A DNA stretch of 64,000 nt from contig NZ_VANU01000003.1 in the NCBI RefSeq assembly GCF_005771535.1, forward strand, positions 62,001 to 126,000, given 5' to 3'. The stretch's first letter is position 1. Each line of letters begins with the position of its first letter. Origin of the DNA: Arcobacter arenosus. Lineage in GTDB: Bacteria; Campylobacterota; Campylobacteria; Campylobacterales; Arcobacteraceae. The position numbers and the translations under genes were made by a program. The notes below the pieces were generated by a model. It worked only from the letters and a program-made list of their open reading frames with translations. It was not told where the DNA came from and made no database searches. Positions 1 to 8,501 of this stretch are shown here, piece by piece.

Positions 1-2
1 AA

Positions 3-1142
3 CACAAAGACGGAAGTTTAAGTTGTGGGGGAAATTTAAGAAAAGGGGATATAGTTAGACTTGGGTTTGGTGATGCTGAATCTATTATGAATAATCCACT
101 AAGTGCTTTAGATACAAGTTTTGATCATCCAATAGAAACTTTTTTCTTATATTCTTGTATGGCAAGAAGAAGATATCTAAGGGAATTAATAAAACTTGAA
201 ACTCAACCCTTTGCAGTAATTGCTCCAACTTCTGGATTTTTTACTTATTCTGAATTTTTCCATAGAGATGGACATAATGAATTACTAAATCAAACATTAA
301 CAGTAGTAGCATTAAGTGAATATGATGAAAAGGTTAATGCATTAGAGATTTATCCAGAAAAACAAACAAGTTCAAAAAAAGATGCTGCCTTTGCTAGGAC
401 TTTAAAATCTTTAACTCACTTGGTACAAAAAAGTACCGATGATTATCAAGAGCAATCAAAAAGTTTAAAGGAATCAGAAGTATATGCACAAAATCTGCTA
501 ACTTCACAAAAACAATTTTTAAAACATGCAGTTCATGAAACAAATACTCCACTTTCTATAATAATGGCAAATATTGAATTATACGAAATGGAAAATGGCA
601 AAAATAAATATTTGTCAAATATTGAAGTTGCCATGAAAAATCTTTTTTCTATATATGATGATTTAAGCTATTTAGTAAAAAAAGACCAAATAGATTATCC
701 TGAACATAAAATCGATTTTAAAGATTTTGTTAGAAGTAGAGTTGAATTTTTTAATCAAGTTGCAACAAAGGTTAAATCAAAATTTGTTTTTAAAGCACCA
801 AAAGAAAAAATGATACTTTTTTTCAATGAATCAAAACTACAAAGAATAATTGATAACAATCTTACAAATGCAATAAAATATACCTATGAAAACGAAGATA
901 TTTTTGTAACATTAAAGAAAGAAGAAGATTATTTAAAACTTATGGTTTCAAGCCATTCAAAAAAAATCCAAGATCCAGATAAAATATTTAAAGAATATTA
1001 TCGGGAAGAAAAATCAAAAGATGGATTTGGATTAGGATTAAATTTAGTAAAAAGAATATGTGATGAAGAAGGTGTTGAAATATATTTAGAATCTAATGAA
1101 TATTTCACATCATTTGTTTATCTATTTAAAGGGGAAAGATGA
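3..1142 (+). CDS. FIST-domain sensor histidine kinase (5' end outside window)
   Basis: The reading frame is open from the first bases of the window, so the gene starts upstream; the ATG at 87 is internal. The first ~110 residues resemble the C-terminal half of a FIST sensory domain (SCGG near the start, then a C-terminal part ending TLTVVALSE). A coiled linker follows. The kinase core has an H-box HETNTPL at about nt 531-551, an N-box NNLTNAIKY and a G-box DGFGLGLNL. No membrane segment is visible, so it is probably a cytoplasmic sensor. It overlaps the downstream response regulator by 4 bp, which supports a cognate pair. FIST domains are thought to bind small metabolites; the ligand here is unknown. 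Its position beside the pqq genes suggests, but does not prove, control of that locus. Confidence 0.85.
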   Translation, partial: HKDGSLSCGGNLRKGDIVRLGFGDAESIMNNPLSALDTSFDHPIETFFLYSCMARRRYLRELIKLETQPFAVIAPTSGFFTYSEFFHRDGHNELLNQTLTVVALSEYDEKVNALEIYPEKQTSSKKDAAFARTLKSLTHLVQKSTDDYQEQSKSLKESEVYAQNLLTSQKQFLKHAVHETNTPLSIIMANIELYEMENGKNKYLSNIEVAMKNLFSIYDDLSYLVKKDQIDYPEHKIDFKDFVRSRVEFFNQVATKVKSKFVFKAPKEKMILFFNESKLQRIIDNNLTNAIKYTYENEDIFVTLKKEEDYLKLMVSSHSKKIQDPDKIFKEYYREEKSKDGFGLGLNLVKRICDEEGVEIYLESNEYFTSFVYLFKGER

Positions 1143-1801
1143 AAATTTTATTATTAGAAGATGATATTATGTTAAATGAGGCAATAACTCAATATTTAGG
1201 AACAATAGGTCATTCTGTTCAATCTGTAAAAGATGGAGATGAGTGTCTAAAAAAATTAGATGAAGAGAAATTTGACCTTCTAGTTTTTGATATTAATGTT
1301 CCAAGTATTGATGGTCTTACTATTTTAGAAGATTTACACAAAAAGAAAAGAATGGTACCAACTATTTTTATCTCTGCACTTATAGACATTGAAGATATCT
1401 CAAGAGCTTTTGATATTGGATGCCATGATTATTTAAAAAAACCTTTTCATTTAAAAGAGTTAAATCTTAGAATAGAAAAAATCCTAAAAACACGAACTGC
1501 ACCAATGAGCCATAAAAGATTATCAAAATCGTATAGTTTTGATAGTGAAAGTATGACTTTATATTTTAACAATGAACCTCATATTTTACCAAAAAGACAA
1601 CTTCAAATTATTGAACTACTTACAAATAATAGAAGTTTAGTTTGTAACTATGATATGTTTAGGGATTATGTTTGGAATGATGACTTTATTGATAATGCAA
1701 CAATTAGAGCCGAAGTAAATAGAGTTAAAAAAGTTTTAAAAGAGGATTTTATTGTAAATGTTAGGGGTATTGGATATATGGTTGAAAGACCTAGTTCTTA
1801 A
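1139..1801 (+). CDS. OmpR/PhoB-family response regulator
   Basis: 220 residues. An N-terminal receiver domain has the acidic pair D8/D9, phosphoacceptor D51 (in DINVPSIDG) and conserved K101. The C-terminal winged-helix DNA-binding domain spans about 125-217 and ends in the usual NVRGIGYM hairpin. It starts inside the end of the FIST kinase (ATGA overlap), so the two are co-translated partners. Members of this family bind direct repeats with an 11-bp period. That is exactly the spacing of the GCTA repeats in front of five promoters of the neighbouring PQQ/alcohol locus, so this is the leading candidate for their activator (inference). It converges with pqqE across a shared hairpin. Confidence 0.93.
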   Translation: MKILLLEDDIMLNEAITQYLGTIGHSVQSVKDGDECLKKLDEEKFDLLVFDINVPSIDGLTILEDLHKKKRMVPTIFISALIDIEDISRAFDIGCHDYLKKPFHLKELNLRIEKILKTRTAPMSHKRLSKSYSFDSESMTLYFNNEPHILPKRQLQIIELLTNNRSLVCNYDMFRDYVWNDDFIDNATIRAEVNRVKKVLKEDFIVNVRGIGYMVERPSS

Positions 1802-1818
1802 GTGAAATACTTAAGAAC
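1794..1818. terminator. Bidirectional hairpin between response regulator and pqqE
   Basis: A perfect 10-bp inverted repeat (GTTCTTAAGT / ACTTAAGAAC) with a 5-nt loop contains both stop codons of the convergent genes. The U-tract on the plus side is weak (GGTTTTATTTT further on). Confidence 0.6.
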
Positions 1819-2941
1819 AACAGGTTTTATTTTCAATAAATTTTAAAGAGTTTTGTTTATTTCTATAAATTGGTAATTTATCACTTTTATTTGCATTTTC
1901 AACTATTTTTTTAACAACTCCATGATATGCTGACTTATCACAAACAGGATCAGCTTCATGCATATCTTTAGTTAAAGCATATGCTTGACATCTACATCCA
2001 CCAAAATCTTTCTCTTTTTCAGGGCAAGATCTACATGTTGGATTCATCCACTCATCACCTCTAAAAAAATTAAAAGCTTTTGATTCATACCAAATCTCTT
2101 TTACAGAAGATTCCTTTACATTTGGAAATTCAATTGGTAAAGTGTTAGCAGTATTACATGGTAGGGCTAATCCATCTGGATTAATTGTTAAAAAAGTTGT
2201 TCCCCAACCATTCATACATGCCTTTGGTCTATTTTCATAATAATCTGGTACTACAAAAAATACCTTCATGTCTTTTCTTTTTTCCCTATAAAAGTTGGTT
2301 ACTTCCATAGCCTTATCAAGCTGTTCTTTACTTGGTAAAAGGGCATCAACATTTTCTAATGCCCAACCATAATATTGAATATTTGCAATCTCTAAATAGT
2401 TTGCCCCAAGCTCATCACAAAACTCAATTATCTCACCAACTTGCTCAATATTTTGTCTTGTGATACAAGTATTCACAATAAGTTGCATACCAAGCTCTTT
2501 TACCTCTTTAGCAAAGGCAATTTTATCTTTCATAGCTGATTTATTATTAGTAATTAGAGTCATAGTATTTTCATCATGGGATTGAATACCTAATTGAACA
2601 GTTTTAAGTCCAGCTTCTTTTAACTTCTTTAAAACTCCCTTTTCGCCACCAACACCAGAAGTGATTAAGTTTGTATAAAATTTTAAATCATTTGCATATC
2701 TTACTATCTCAACAATATCTTTATTTAATAAAGGTTCACCACCTGAAATTCCTAATTGAACTGCACCTAAAGCTCTTGTTTCATCTAAAACTTTAAACCA
2801 ATCTTCTTTACTCATACCATCTTTTGTATTTGCAAAATCAAGTTGGTTATAACAATAAGTACACTCTAAAGGGCATTTGTGAGTTAACTCTAAAAGTACC
2901 CACAAAGGTGGTTTAATTGCTGACTTTTCATTAGTTGACAT
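1811..2941 (-). CDS. pqqE: PqqA peptide cyclase (radical SAM/SPASM)
   Basis: 376 residues, normal length for PqqE. It forms the Glu-Tyr carbon-carbon crosslink in PqqA, the first committed step of pyrroloquinoline quinone synthesis. Radical-SAM cysteines are C23, C27 and C30 (CPLECTYC), followed by the SAM-binding GGEPLL. The C-terminal SPASM region has the expected cysteine set (ALPC, CRSCPEK, GGCRC, VCD) for auxiliary iron-sulfur clusters. The chain ends in TCCS, an extra vicinal Cys pair I cannot explain. It is the last gene of the adh-pqqABCDE block and overlaps pqqD by 11 bp. Confidence 0.97.
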   Translation of the reverse strand: MSTNEKSAIKPPLWVLLELTHKCPLECTYCYNQLDFANTKDGMSKEDWFKVLDETRALGAVQLGISGGEPLLNKDIVEIVRYANDLKFYTNLITSGVGGEKGVLKKLKEAGLKTVQLGIQSHDENTMTLITNNKSAMKDKIAFAKEVKELGMQLIVNTCITRQNIEQVGEIIEFCDELGANYLEIANIQYYGWALENVDALLPSKEQLDKAMEVTNFYREKRKDMKVFFVVPDYYENRPKACMNGWGTTFLTINPDGLALPCNTANTLPIEFPNVKESSVKEIWYESKAFNFFRGDEWMNPTCRSCPEKEKDFGGCRCQAYALTKDMHEADPVCDKSAYHGVVKKIVENANKSDKLPIYRNKQNSLKFIENKTCCS

Positions 2942-3200
2942 AACTTACCCACTTTCTATCAAAGGCTTCATCAAAAAATGCCTCAATATCATTTGATAGA
3001 TTTGGCATATTAAACTTCTCTTCTAATGTTGAAACTATTTCATTAAAATTTTTAGTTCCATCACATTGATTCATAATTTCACCAGCACTTTGGTTTAGTT
3101 GAACCATACCTTCAGGGTATAATAAAACAAAACAATCTTGTGCCTGCTCAAATTGTAACTGAAAATGTTCATTCACTACAATTAATTTTTCTTTGTTCAT
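2931..3200 (-). CDS. pqqD: PQQ biosynthesis peptide chaperone PqqD
   Basis: About 89 residues with the RiPP-recognition fold; PqqD presents the PqqA precursor to PqqE. The frame also has starts at 3215 (TTG) and 3206 (ATG). I chose the ATG at 3200 because GAAGG lies 7 bases before it and the homologous region begins there. The gene starts inside the end of pqqC and its end overlaps pqqE, so pqqC-D-E are translationally coupled. PqqD is fused to PqqC or PqqE in some bacteria; here it is separate. Confidence 0.93.
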   Translation of the reverse strand: MNKEKLIVVNEHFQLQFEQAQDCFVLLYPEGMVQLNQSAGEIMNQCDGTKNFNEIVSTLEEKFNMPNLSNDIEAFFDEAFDRKWVSYVN

Positions 3201-3927
3201 TTTCATAACCTTCAATATTGAAATATGGTGGTCTTTTTAATTCGTATGCCAAATATAAAGCATCACACATAGTCCAAAGTATATCAAGTTTAAACTGTAA
3301 AATTTCAAAAGCTTTATTTTGAAGTTCAACTGTATTAAACTCTTCTAAAGTGATTGAAAGTCCATGTTGAACATCTCTTCTTGCTTCACTTAATCTTTTT
3401 TGAAAATATCTTAAACCTTTTGCTTCAATCCATGGATAATTATCTGGCCATGTATTTAATCTTTGTTGATGAATTTGAGGTGCAAACATCTCAGTTAAAG
3501 ATGACATTGCAGCTTCTTTCCAAGGTCTTTGTTTTGCAAAGTTAATATAAGCATCTACTGCAAATTTAACTGCAGGTAAAACATATTTATGTGAAATTAA
3601 ATCCTCTTTATTTAATCCCACTGCTTCACCTAATTCAAGCCAAGCTTCAATTCCTCCACCAACACTATCATGGTCAGTAATTCTATCAATCCATTTTCTT
3701 CTATCTTCTAGTGGTGGATTATTTGACATAATCGCTGCATCTTTAATTGGTATTGCTGTTTGATAATAAAACCTATTTGCTACCCAACCTTGAATTTCCT
3801 CTTTTGTACACTCGCCTTTATACATTCTAATATGAAAAGGATGGTGAATATGATACATATCACCCATACCTCTTAGTTTTGCTTCAAACTCTTCTTTACT
3901 TAATAATTCACTCATTTTTTTTGTCAT
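3169..3927 (-). CDS. pqqC: Pyrroloquinoline-quinone synthase PqqC
   Basis: 252 residues, the normal length for this cofactorless oxidase, which carries out the final ring closure and eight-electron oxidation to PQQ. The family-typical stretch [12 protein letters not shown] and the helix [13 protein letters not shown] followed by [12 protein letters not shown] are present. It is preceded by an AGAAGAAG-type ribosome binding site. The enzyme needs oxygen, so PQQ synthesis in this organism should require at least microaerobic conditions (family knowledge). An ~80-bp gap separates it from pqqB. Confidence 0.97.
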   Translation of the reverse strand: MTKKMSELLSKEEFEAKLRGMGDMYHIHHPFHIRMYKGECTKEEIQGWVANRFYYQTAIPIKDAAIMSNNPPLEDRRKWIDRITDHDSVGGGIEAWLELGEAVGLNKEDLISHKYVLPAVKFAVDAYINFAKQRPWKEAAMSSLTEMFAPQIHQQRLNTWPDNYPWIEAKGLRYFQKRLSEARRDVQHGLSITLEEFNTVELQNKAFEILQFKLDILWTMCDALYLAYELKRPPYFNIEGYENEQRKINCSE

Positions 3928-4007
3928 TCTTCTTCTCCTTTTTTATTAATCCCTTTTAAAATGCAAATTTTAAAAGATTAAGCTTTTGGGCTTTAAGAAT
4001 AAAGCCT

Positions 4008-4940
4008 TTATATATCTATTCTCATTCCATCATAAGATACTTCAATCCCATGGGAAATAAGCTCTTTATATTCAGAACTTTCTTCATCTAATATTGGATT
4101 TGTATTATTAATATGAATTAATATTTTTCTAGGTTTCTCTAAGGTATCTAAAACTTTAATCAAACCCTCATCTCCACTTAAAGGGATGTGTCCCATATCA
4201 GTTCCTAATTTTGTAGAAAACTCACCTTTTATCATCTCATCATTTGTCCAAAGTGTACCTTCTATTAGAAGAACGTCTGCATTTCTCATTTCATCAAAAA
4301 CATGATCTTCCATTACACCAAGACCTGGAAGGTAAAATAATCTTTTTCCAGTATTTTTATTTACAACTGTAATTCCAATATTATCACCACGTCTAGGCTT
4401 ATCTCTATATAATGAGTATGGAGGTGCATTTGAAATAAGTGCATGGGCATAAAATTCATAAGAAGGCATTACAGGAATTTCAAATTTTGTAGTTGAATCT
4501 GGCAATATTTCATGCCAAACTGTTCCACCACCATCCCAATGTTTTAACATTTTCATAGTTGGAAATGATGAATTTAATTCTTCATTTACCTCTTTTGTGC
4601 AATAGATTTGGTGAGGACAACCTTCCCTTAACATAAGTAATCCAGTTGTATGATCAATTTGTGCATCATTAAAAATGATTGCTTTAATTTTTGTTTCTCT
4701 TTTTTTTGTTGGATGTAAAAAAGGTGAATTATGAATTTGCTCTAATATATCTGGGCTAGTATTAAGTAAAACCCAGTTTTCACCATCTTCACTAATAGTA
4801 ATTGAACTTTGAGTTCTTCTTTTTATACTTTTTTTACCATCTCTGTAACCTCTACAATTGTCACAGTTACAATTAAATTGTGGTAAACCACCACCTGCTC
4901 CTGAACCTAGAACTTGAATCCTCACAACATATCCTTTCAT
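4008..4940 (-). CDS. pqqB: PQQ biosynthesis protein PqqB (metallo-beta-lactamase fold)
   Basis: 310 residues. The N-terminal region reads VLGSGAGGGLPQ followed by the zinc-site motif CNCDNC, typical of PqqB; the family oxidises the Glu-Tyr intermediate. The ATG at 4940 has a GAGG-type site. A GTG at 4925, six bases after AAAGGA, would give the usual N-terminus (M)RIQVLG, so the true start may be 15 bp downstream. It lies just after the pqqA terminator hairpin, so its expression probably depends on readthrough. Confidence 0.96.
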   Translation of the reverse strand: MKGYVVRIQVLGSGAGGGLPQFNCNCDNCRGYRDGKKSIKRRTQSSITISEDGENWVLLNTSPDILEQIHNSPFLHPTKKRETKIKAIIFNDAQIDHTTGLLMLREGCPHQIYCTKEVNEELNSSFPTMKMLKHWDGGGTVWHEILPDSTTKFEIPVMPSYEFYAHALISNAPPYSLYRDKPRRGDNIGITVVNKNTGKRLFYLPGLGVMEDHVFDEMRNADVLLIEGTLWTNDEMIKGEFSTKLGTDMGHIPLSGDEGLIKVLDTLEKPRKILIHINNTNPILDEESSEYKELISHGIEVSYDGMRIDI

Positions 4941-4985
4941 TTTTCCTCAAAGAAAAAAATTCCCACATTTTTTTCTTTGAAAAAA

Positions 4986-5009
4986 AGACTAGAGCCTAAG
5001 CTCTAGTCT
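4986..5009 (-). terminator. Intrinsic terminator/attenuator between pqqA and pqqB
   Basis: A perfect 10-bp stem (AGACTAGAGC / GCTCTAGTCT) with a 4-nt loop is followed on the minus strand by a run of six or more T. It begins about 12 bases after the pqqA stop and lies before pqqB, so it should release most transcripts after pqqA and let a minority through to pqqBCDE. Confidence 0.85.
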
Positions 5010-5020
5010 AGTTTAAAGAA

Positions 5021-5095
5021 TTACTTTGTACAAATATACATAGTAACTTCAAAACCAAATCTGTTATCTACGAATGTAGGTGTTTCCCATTTCAT
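5021..5095 (-). CDS. pqqA: PQQ precursor peptide PqqA (24 residues)
   Basis: A 24-codon gene read directly from the sequence: it starts MKWETPTF and ends TMYICTK. Glu16 and Tyr20 are in the E-x3-Y arrangement that PqqE crosslinks and that becomes the backbone of PQQ. The N-terminal MKW start is typical of the family. A very strong ribosome binding site (AAGGAGG, about 6 bases before the ATG) fits the need for large amounts of precursor. It lies 31 bp after the alcohol dehydrogenase stop and just before a terminator hairpin. It is short enough to be missed by gene callers. Confidence 0.96.
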   Translation of the reverse strand: MKWETPTFVDNRFGFEVTMYICTK

Positions 5096-5126
5096 TTTAG
5101 TTACCTCCTTTTTTGATTTTCAAATA

Positions 5127-6905
5127 CTATTTTTTAAATAGTTTAAATACGTGAACAGTTCCACCTTGGTTGATGTTCTTAATAAGTTTTGCAACTTCAC
5201 CACCCCATAAAGGAACAGCTCCACCCCAACCTGAAACGATTGCTATGTATTGCTCACCATTTTGCTCCCAAGTAATTGGAGAAGAAACAATTCCTGAACC
5301 AGCATTGTATTTAAATAAAATTTCACCAGTTTCATCATCAAATGCTAAGAATTTACCTTCAGGAGTTCCTGTAAATACAAGTCCACCAGCAGTAGTTAAA
5401 ACTCCACCCCATAGTGGTGCAGGGTTTTTATATTCCCATTTGATTTTTCCAGTTAAAGGCTCAATTGCTTTAAGTGAACCAATGTGATCTTCGAAAATTG
5501 GTTTAATTGTAAATCCAGCACCTAAGTAAGCAGCACCTTTTTTATACGAAATTGGTTGATTCCAAATATCCATTCCCCACTCATTTGAAGGAACATAGAA
5601 TAATTCAGTTTTCTTAGAATAAGCCATTGGCATCCAGTTTTTACCACCTAAGAATGAAGGAACAGAGAATACTGCCTTACCTTTTGAAGCATCACCAGGA
5701 TTTCCAGGTCTTCCATCAGGAGTTAACATTGGTCTACCGTTTTTATCAATTCCAGTTGCCCAAGTAATATTTGAAACAAATGGATTTGCAGTAATAAACT
5801 TACCATTAGTTCTGTCTAATACATAGAAGAAACCATTTCTATCTGCAGTTGCAGCATATTTTTTACCATCTTTATTAAATGAAACTAACTCATTAACACC
5901 ATCGAAATCCCATCCATCATGTGGAGTTGTTTGATAATGCCAAACAATTTTTCCTGTATCAGGATTAATTGCTAATCTTGAAGAAGAGTATAAGTTATCC
6001 CCTGGTCTATTGTGTGAATTCCATGGTGCAGGGTTTCCTGTTCCGAAGAATAATAAATCAGTCTCAGAATCATATGTTCCACCAAGCCAAGTTGCAGCTC
6101 CACCAGTTTCCCATAAATCTCCAGGCCATGTTTTACCAGCTTCACCACCAGTAATTCCATTTTCTTTTCCATTTAAGTAACCCATGTGACCTTCAACAGT
6201 TGGTCTAGTCCAAATAAGTTTACCAGTTTTAGCATCATACGCTTCAACTTTTCCAACAATACCAAATTCACCACCAGCTACACCAGTGATAATCATATCT
6301 TTAACAACTAATGGAGCAGCAGTAATTGAGTAACCATCTTTATATTCTGCTACTTTTTTCTTCCATACTGTTTTTCCAGTTTTTCTATTTAATGCAACTA
6401 ATTTAGCATCTAATGTTCCAAAAATTACTAAATCACCATAAATTGCAGCACCTCTATTGATAACATCACAACAAGGTAAAATTCCACTTGGAAGTCTTGC
6501 ATCATATTGCCATAACTCTTCACCTGTAGCTAAATCAATTGCATACATTCTAGAATAAGAAGCAGTTACATACATAACACCATCTTTTACTAGTGGTTGA
6601 GATTCTTGTCCTCTTTGTTTTTCTCCACCAAATGAGAAATTCCATACAGAAACTAAATTTTTAACAGTCTCTTTATTCACCTGAGTCAGAGGTGAAAATC
6701 TTTGACCATTTTGTCCATGTCCATATGTTAAAACATCCCCAGTTGTTTTATCATCATTTAAAATTTCATCATATGATACAGGTGCATATGATGGTTTTGT
6801 AACCATAGATTTGTCATTCATCGTAGTGTTACTAGTTGCACATCCACTAATTAATGCAGAAAGTGTAACAGCTACTGCACTAGTTAGTAAAAAACTCTTT
6901 TTCAT
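5127..6905 (-). CDS. PQQ-dependent alcohol dehydrogenase, lipoprotein, lanthanide-type metal site
   Basis: 592 residues. A lipoprotein signal peptide ends at C22 (LISGC), so the enzyme is anchored and periplasmic. An eight-bladed quinoprotein propeller follows, with the vicinal disulfide C145-C146 (LPCCDV). By alignment to methanol dehydrogenases the metal ligands are E213 (GGEFG), N291 (GTGNPAPWN) and the catalytic D333 in HDGWDFDG. The additional D335 two residues later is the hallmark of lanthanide-dependent XoxF/ExaF/PedH enzymes; calcium enzymes have Ala, Ser or Thr there. There is no cytochrome domain, so electrons probably go to the PedF-type cytochrome encoded at 18531. The substrate (methanol, ethanol or a longer alcohol) cannot be read from sequence. 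Its promoter carries the shared GCTA repeat. Confidence 0.93.
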   Translation of the reverse strand: MKKSFLLTSAVAVTLSALISGCATSNTTMNDKSMVTKPSYAPVSYDEILNDDKTTGDVLTYGHGQNGQRFSPLTQVNKETVKNLVSVWNFSFGGEKQRGQESQPLVKDGVMYVTASYSRMYAIDLATGEELWQYDARLPSGILPCCDVINRGAAIYGDLVIFGTLDAKLVALNRKTGKTVWKKKVAEYKDGYSITAAPLVVKDMIITGVAGGEFGIVGKVEAYDAKTGKLIWTRPTVEGHMGYLNGKENGITGGEAGKTWPGDLWETGGAATWLGGTYDSETDLLFFGTGNPAPWNSHNRPGDNLYSSSRLAINPDTGKIVWHYQTTPHDGWDFDGVNELVSFNKDGKKYAATADRNGFFYVLDRTNGKFITANPFVSNITWATGIDKNGRPMLTPDGRPGNPGDASKGKAVFSVPSFLGGKNWMPMAYSKKTELFYVPSNEWGMDIWNQPISYKKGAAYLGAGFTIKPIFEDHIGSLKAIEPLTGKIKWEYKNPAPLWGGVLTTAGGLVFTGTPEGKFLAFDDETGEILFKYNAGSGIVSSPITWEQNGEQYIAIVSGWGGAVPLWGGEVAKLIKNINQGGTVHVFKLFKK

Positions 6906-6950
6906 GCTATCTCCTTTTATAATTGTCAGACTGAAAATTGTCTTAAGAGA

Positions 6951-6982
6951 AGTATATATGAGAAAAGTAGCAACAGTTTAGC
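6951..6982 (-). promoter_or_regulatory. adh promoter with 11-bp GCTA direct repeat
   Basis: On the minus strand: GCTAAA-N5-GCTACT-N9-TATACT. The half-sites are at 6977-6982 and 6966-6971 and the -10 at 6951-6956. The distal half-site overlaps the end of the upstream permease gene. No -35 consensus is needed because the repeat occupies that position, as at PhoB-type promoters. About 45 bases separate the -10 from the dehydrogenase start. Confidence 0.75.
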
Positions 6983-7760
6983 TATTATTAACTTTTTTTG
7001 ATTTGAACCCTAAAAATGCCATAATTAAAGTTATAACTAGAGATATTACTAGTACTAGAAGTGCCTGTACATCGACCTTTAAGTAAAGTGAGAACCTAAT
7101 AGATTCTACTATATAAGTAAAAGGATTATATGAAGAAATTTCATATAAAAGTATAGAAGAATCTTTAATTTTCCAAAGTGGGTATAAAGCTGAACTTAAA
7201 AAGAACATTGGAAAGATAACAAAGTTCATCACCGTTGCAAAATTTTCCAATTGTTTTATAACTGAAGAGATAAAAAGTGCAAAAGCATTAAGAATTATAG
7301 ATGAGATTATAATAATAGGAATGGTTACTACTATTGCTAAATATGAAATATCCACACCATAAAATTTTGCAATTAATAAAAAAGTGATTGCTTGTATTGT
7401 TGAAACAATTGAGGTTGCAAACATTTTACAAAAAAGTAAGAAATTTCTATTTATATAAGAAGATAAAAGTATTTTCATACTTCCCATTTCCCTATCAAAT
7501 ATCATAGTTAAACTACTTTGCATACCATTAAAAAGTAACACCATCCCAACAAGTCCAGGAACTATATATGTTTCATAGGTAATATAAGTTTCATATGGAG
7601 GTGTAATTGCAAGGCCTAAAGCTGTTTTAAACCCAACGGAAAAAATAAACAACCAAAGTAAAGGTCTAACAAGAGCTGAGAAGAATCTACTTTTTTGTTT
7701 AACAAATCTAATTAACTCTTTGTAGATAATACCTTTCATACAATTAAAATATATATTCAT
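6978..7760 (-). CDS. ABC-2 type transporter permease, quinoprotein system
   Basis: 260 residues with six predicted membrane segments and the ABC-2 permease pattern (IVPGLVGMVLLFNGMQSSLTM, then an ...SFNPFTY-like SSYNPFTYIVESIR motif near the end). It pairs with the ATPase gene immediately upstream, which ends 2 bp before it. Such ABC-2 exporters are conserved beside PQQ alcohol dehydrogenases in proteobacteria, and the transported substrate is not established. An internal Met at 7739 (MKGIIYKE) could be the true start. Confidence 0.88.
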   Translation of the reverse strand: MNIYFNCMKGIIYKELIRFVKQKSRFFSALVRPLLWLFIFSVGFKTALGLAITPPYETYITYETYIVPGLVGMVLLFNGMQSSLTMIFDREMGSMKILLSSYINRNFLLFCKMFATSIVSTIQAITFLLIAKFYGVDISYLAIVVTIPIIIISSIILNAFALFISSVIKQLENFATVMNFVIFPMFFLSSALYPLWKIKDSSILLYEISSYNPFTYIVESIRFSLYLKVDVQALLVLVISLVITLIMAFLGFKSKKVNNS

Positions 7761-7762
7761 GG

Positions 7763-8485
7763 TTATTTTACAATTTGATTGAAAGTATCAACCAAATTCT
7801 CCTTTTGATATTTTTCCATAATAGAACTAACAATGCCATTTTCTACAATTTTACCATTTTTGATAAATGAAATTTCATCATCTTCATTTACCTCATCAAA
7901 AAGGTGGGTAATCCAAAGAACACTTAATTTTTCCCTTTTTACTAAATCTCTGACATACTCTAAAATATCAAATCTACTTTTTAAATCAAGTCCAACTGTA
8001 GGTTCATCAAGTAAAAGTAGTTTTGGCTTGTTTATTAAAGCTCTTAAGATTTCAACTCTTCTTCTATGTCCACCGTTTAGTTTTCTAGCTGTAGTATCTA
8101 AATGTGGTTTTAGTTCAAGTCTTTCAATCTCATTTTCAATAGATTTTATTGTTTGAACAAAACCTAATCCTTTTAAAGAACCATAATAATACAAATTTTG
8201 TCTAACAGTTAAATCTAAATCTAAAGTTGGTTCTTGAAAAACAATACCTATATTTTTTAAAGCTTCACTATAGTTTTTTATGGAGTGATTATTTATATTG
8301 ATTTCACCAACTTCAAGTTTAAGTAGTCTAGTTATAAGTGAAAAGATAGTTGATTTTCCAGCTCCATTAAGTCCTAATAAAACCGAAAATTCACCTTTTT
8401 TTATATTAAAAGAAACCTTATTTAATACTTGTTTTTTTCCATAGGAAAACTCTACGTCTTTTAATTCTAAAATCTTTTCACTCAT
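7763..8485 (-). CDS. ABC transporter ATPase, PQQ-dependent alcohol dehydrogenase system
   Basis: 240 residues. Walker A is GLNGAGKST and Walker B is LLLLDEPTVGLD. The signature is LNGGHRRRVEI instead of LSGGQ; I recall this variant as characteristic of the ATPase subfamily tied to PQQ alcohol dehydrogenase clusters. It lies between the beta-propeller gene (16-bp gap) and its permease, so the three form one operon. It energises export of an unidentified molecule or assembly of the oxidation machinery. Confidence 0.9.
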   Translation of the reverse strand: MSEKILELKDVEFSYGKKQVLNKVSFNIKKGEFSVLLGLNGAGKSTIFSLITRLLKLEVGEININNHSIKNYSEALKNIGIVFQEPTLDLDLTVRQNLYYYGSLKGLGFVQTIKSIENEIERLELKPHLDTTARKLNGGHRRRVEILRALINKPKLLLLDEPTVGLDLKSRFDILEYVRDLVKREKLSVLWITHLFDEVNEDDEISFIKNGKIVENGIVSSIMEKYQKENLVDTFNQIVK

Positions 8486-8501
8486 ATTTATCCAAGTTTT
8501 T

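Noticed and set aside
3928-4007. Hairpin in the pqqB-pqqC gap (GGCTTT / AAAGCC) as a second terminator
   Set aside because: The stem is only 6 bp and has no following T-run on the minus strand.
5972-6172. Open frames overlapping the alcohol dehydrogenase on both strands
   Set aside because: They are shadows of a well-supported gene, lack ribosome sites and show no protein-family pattern.
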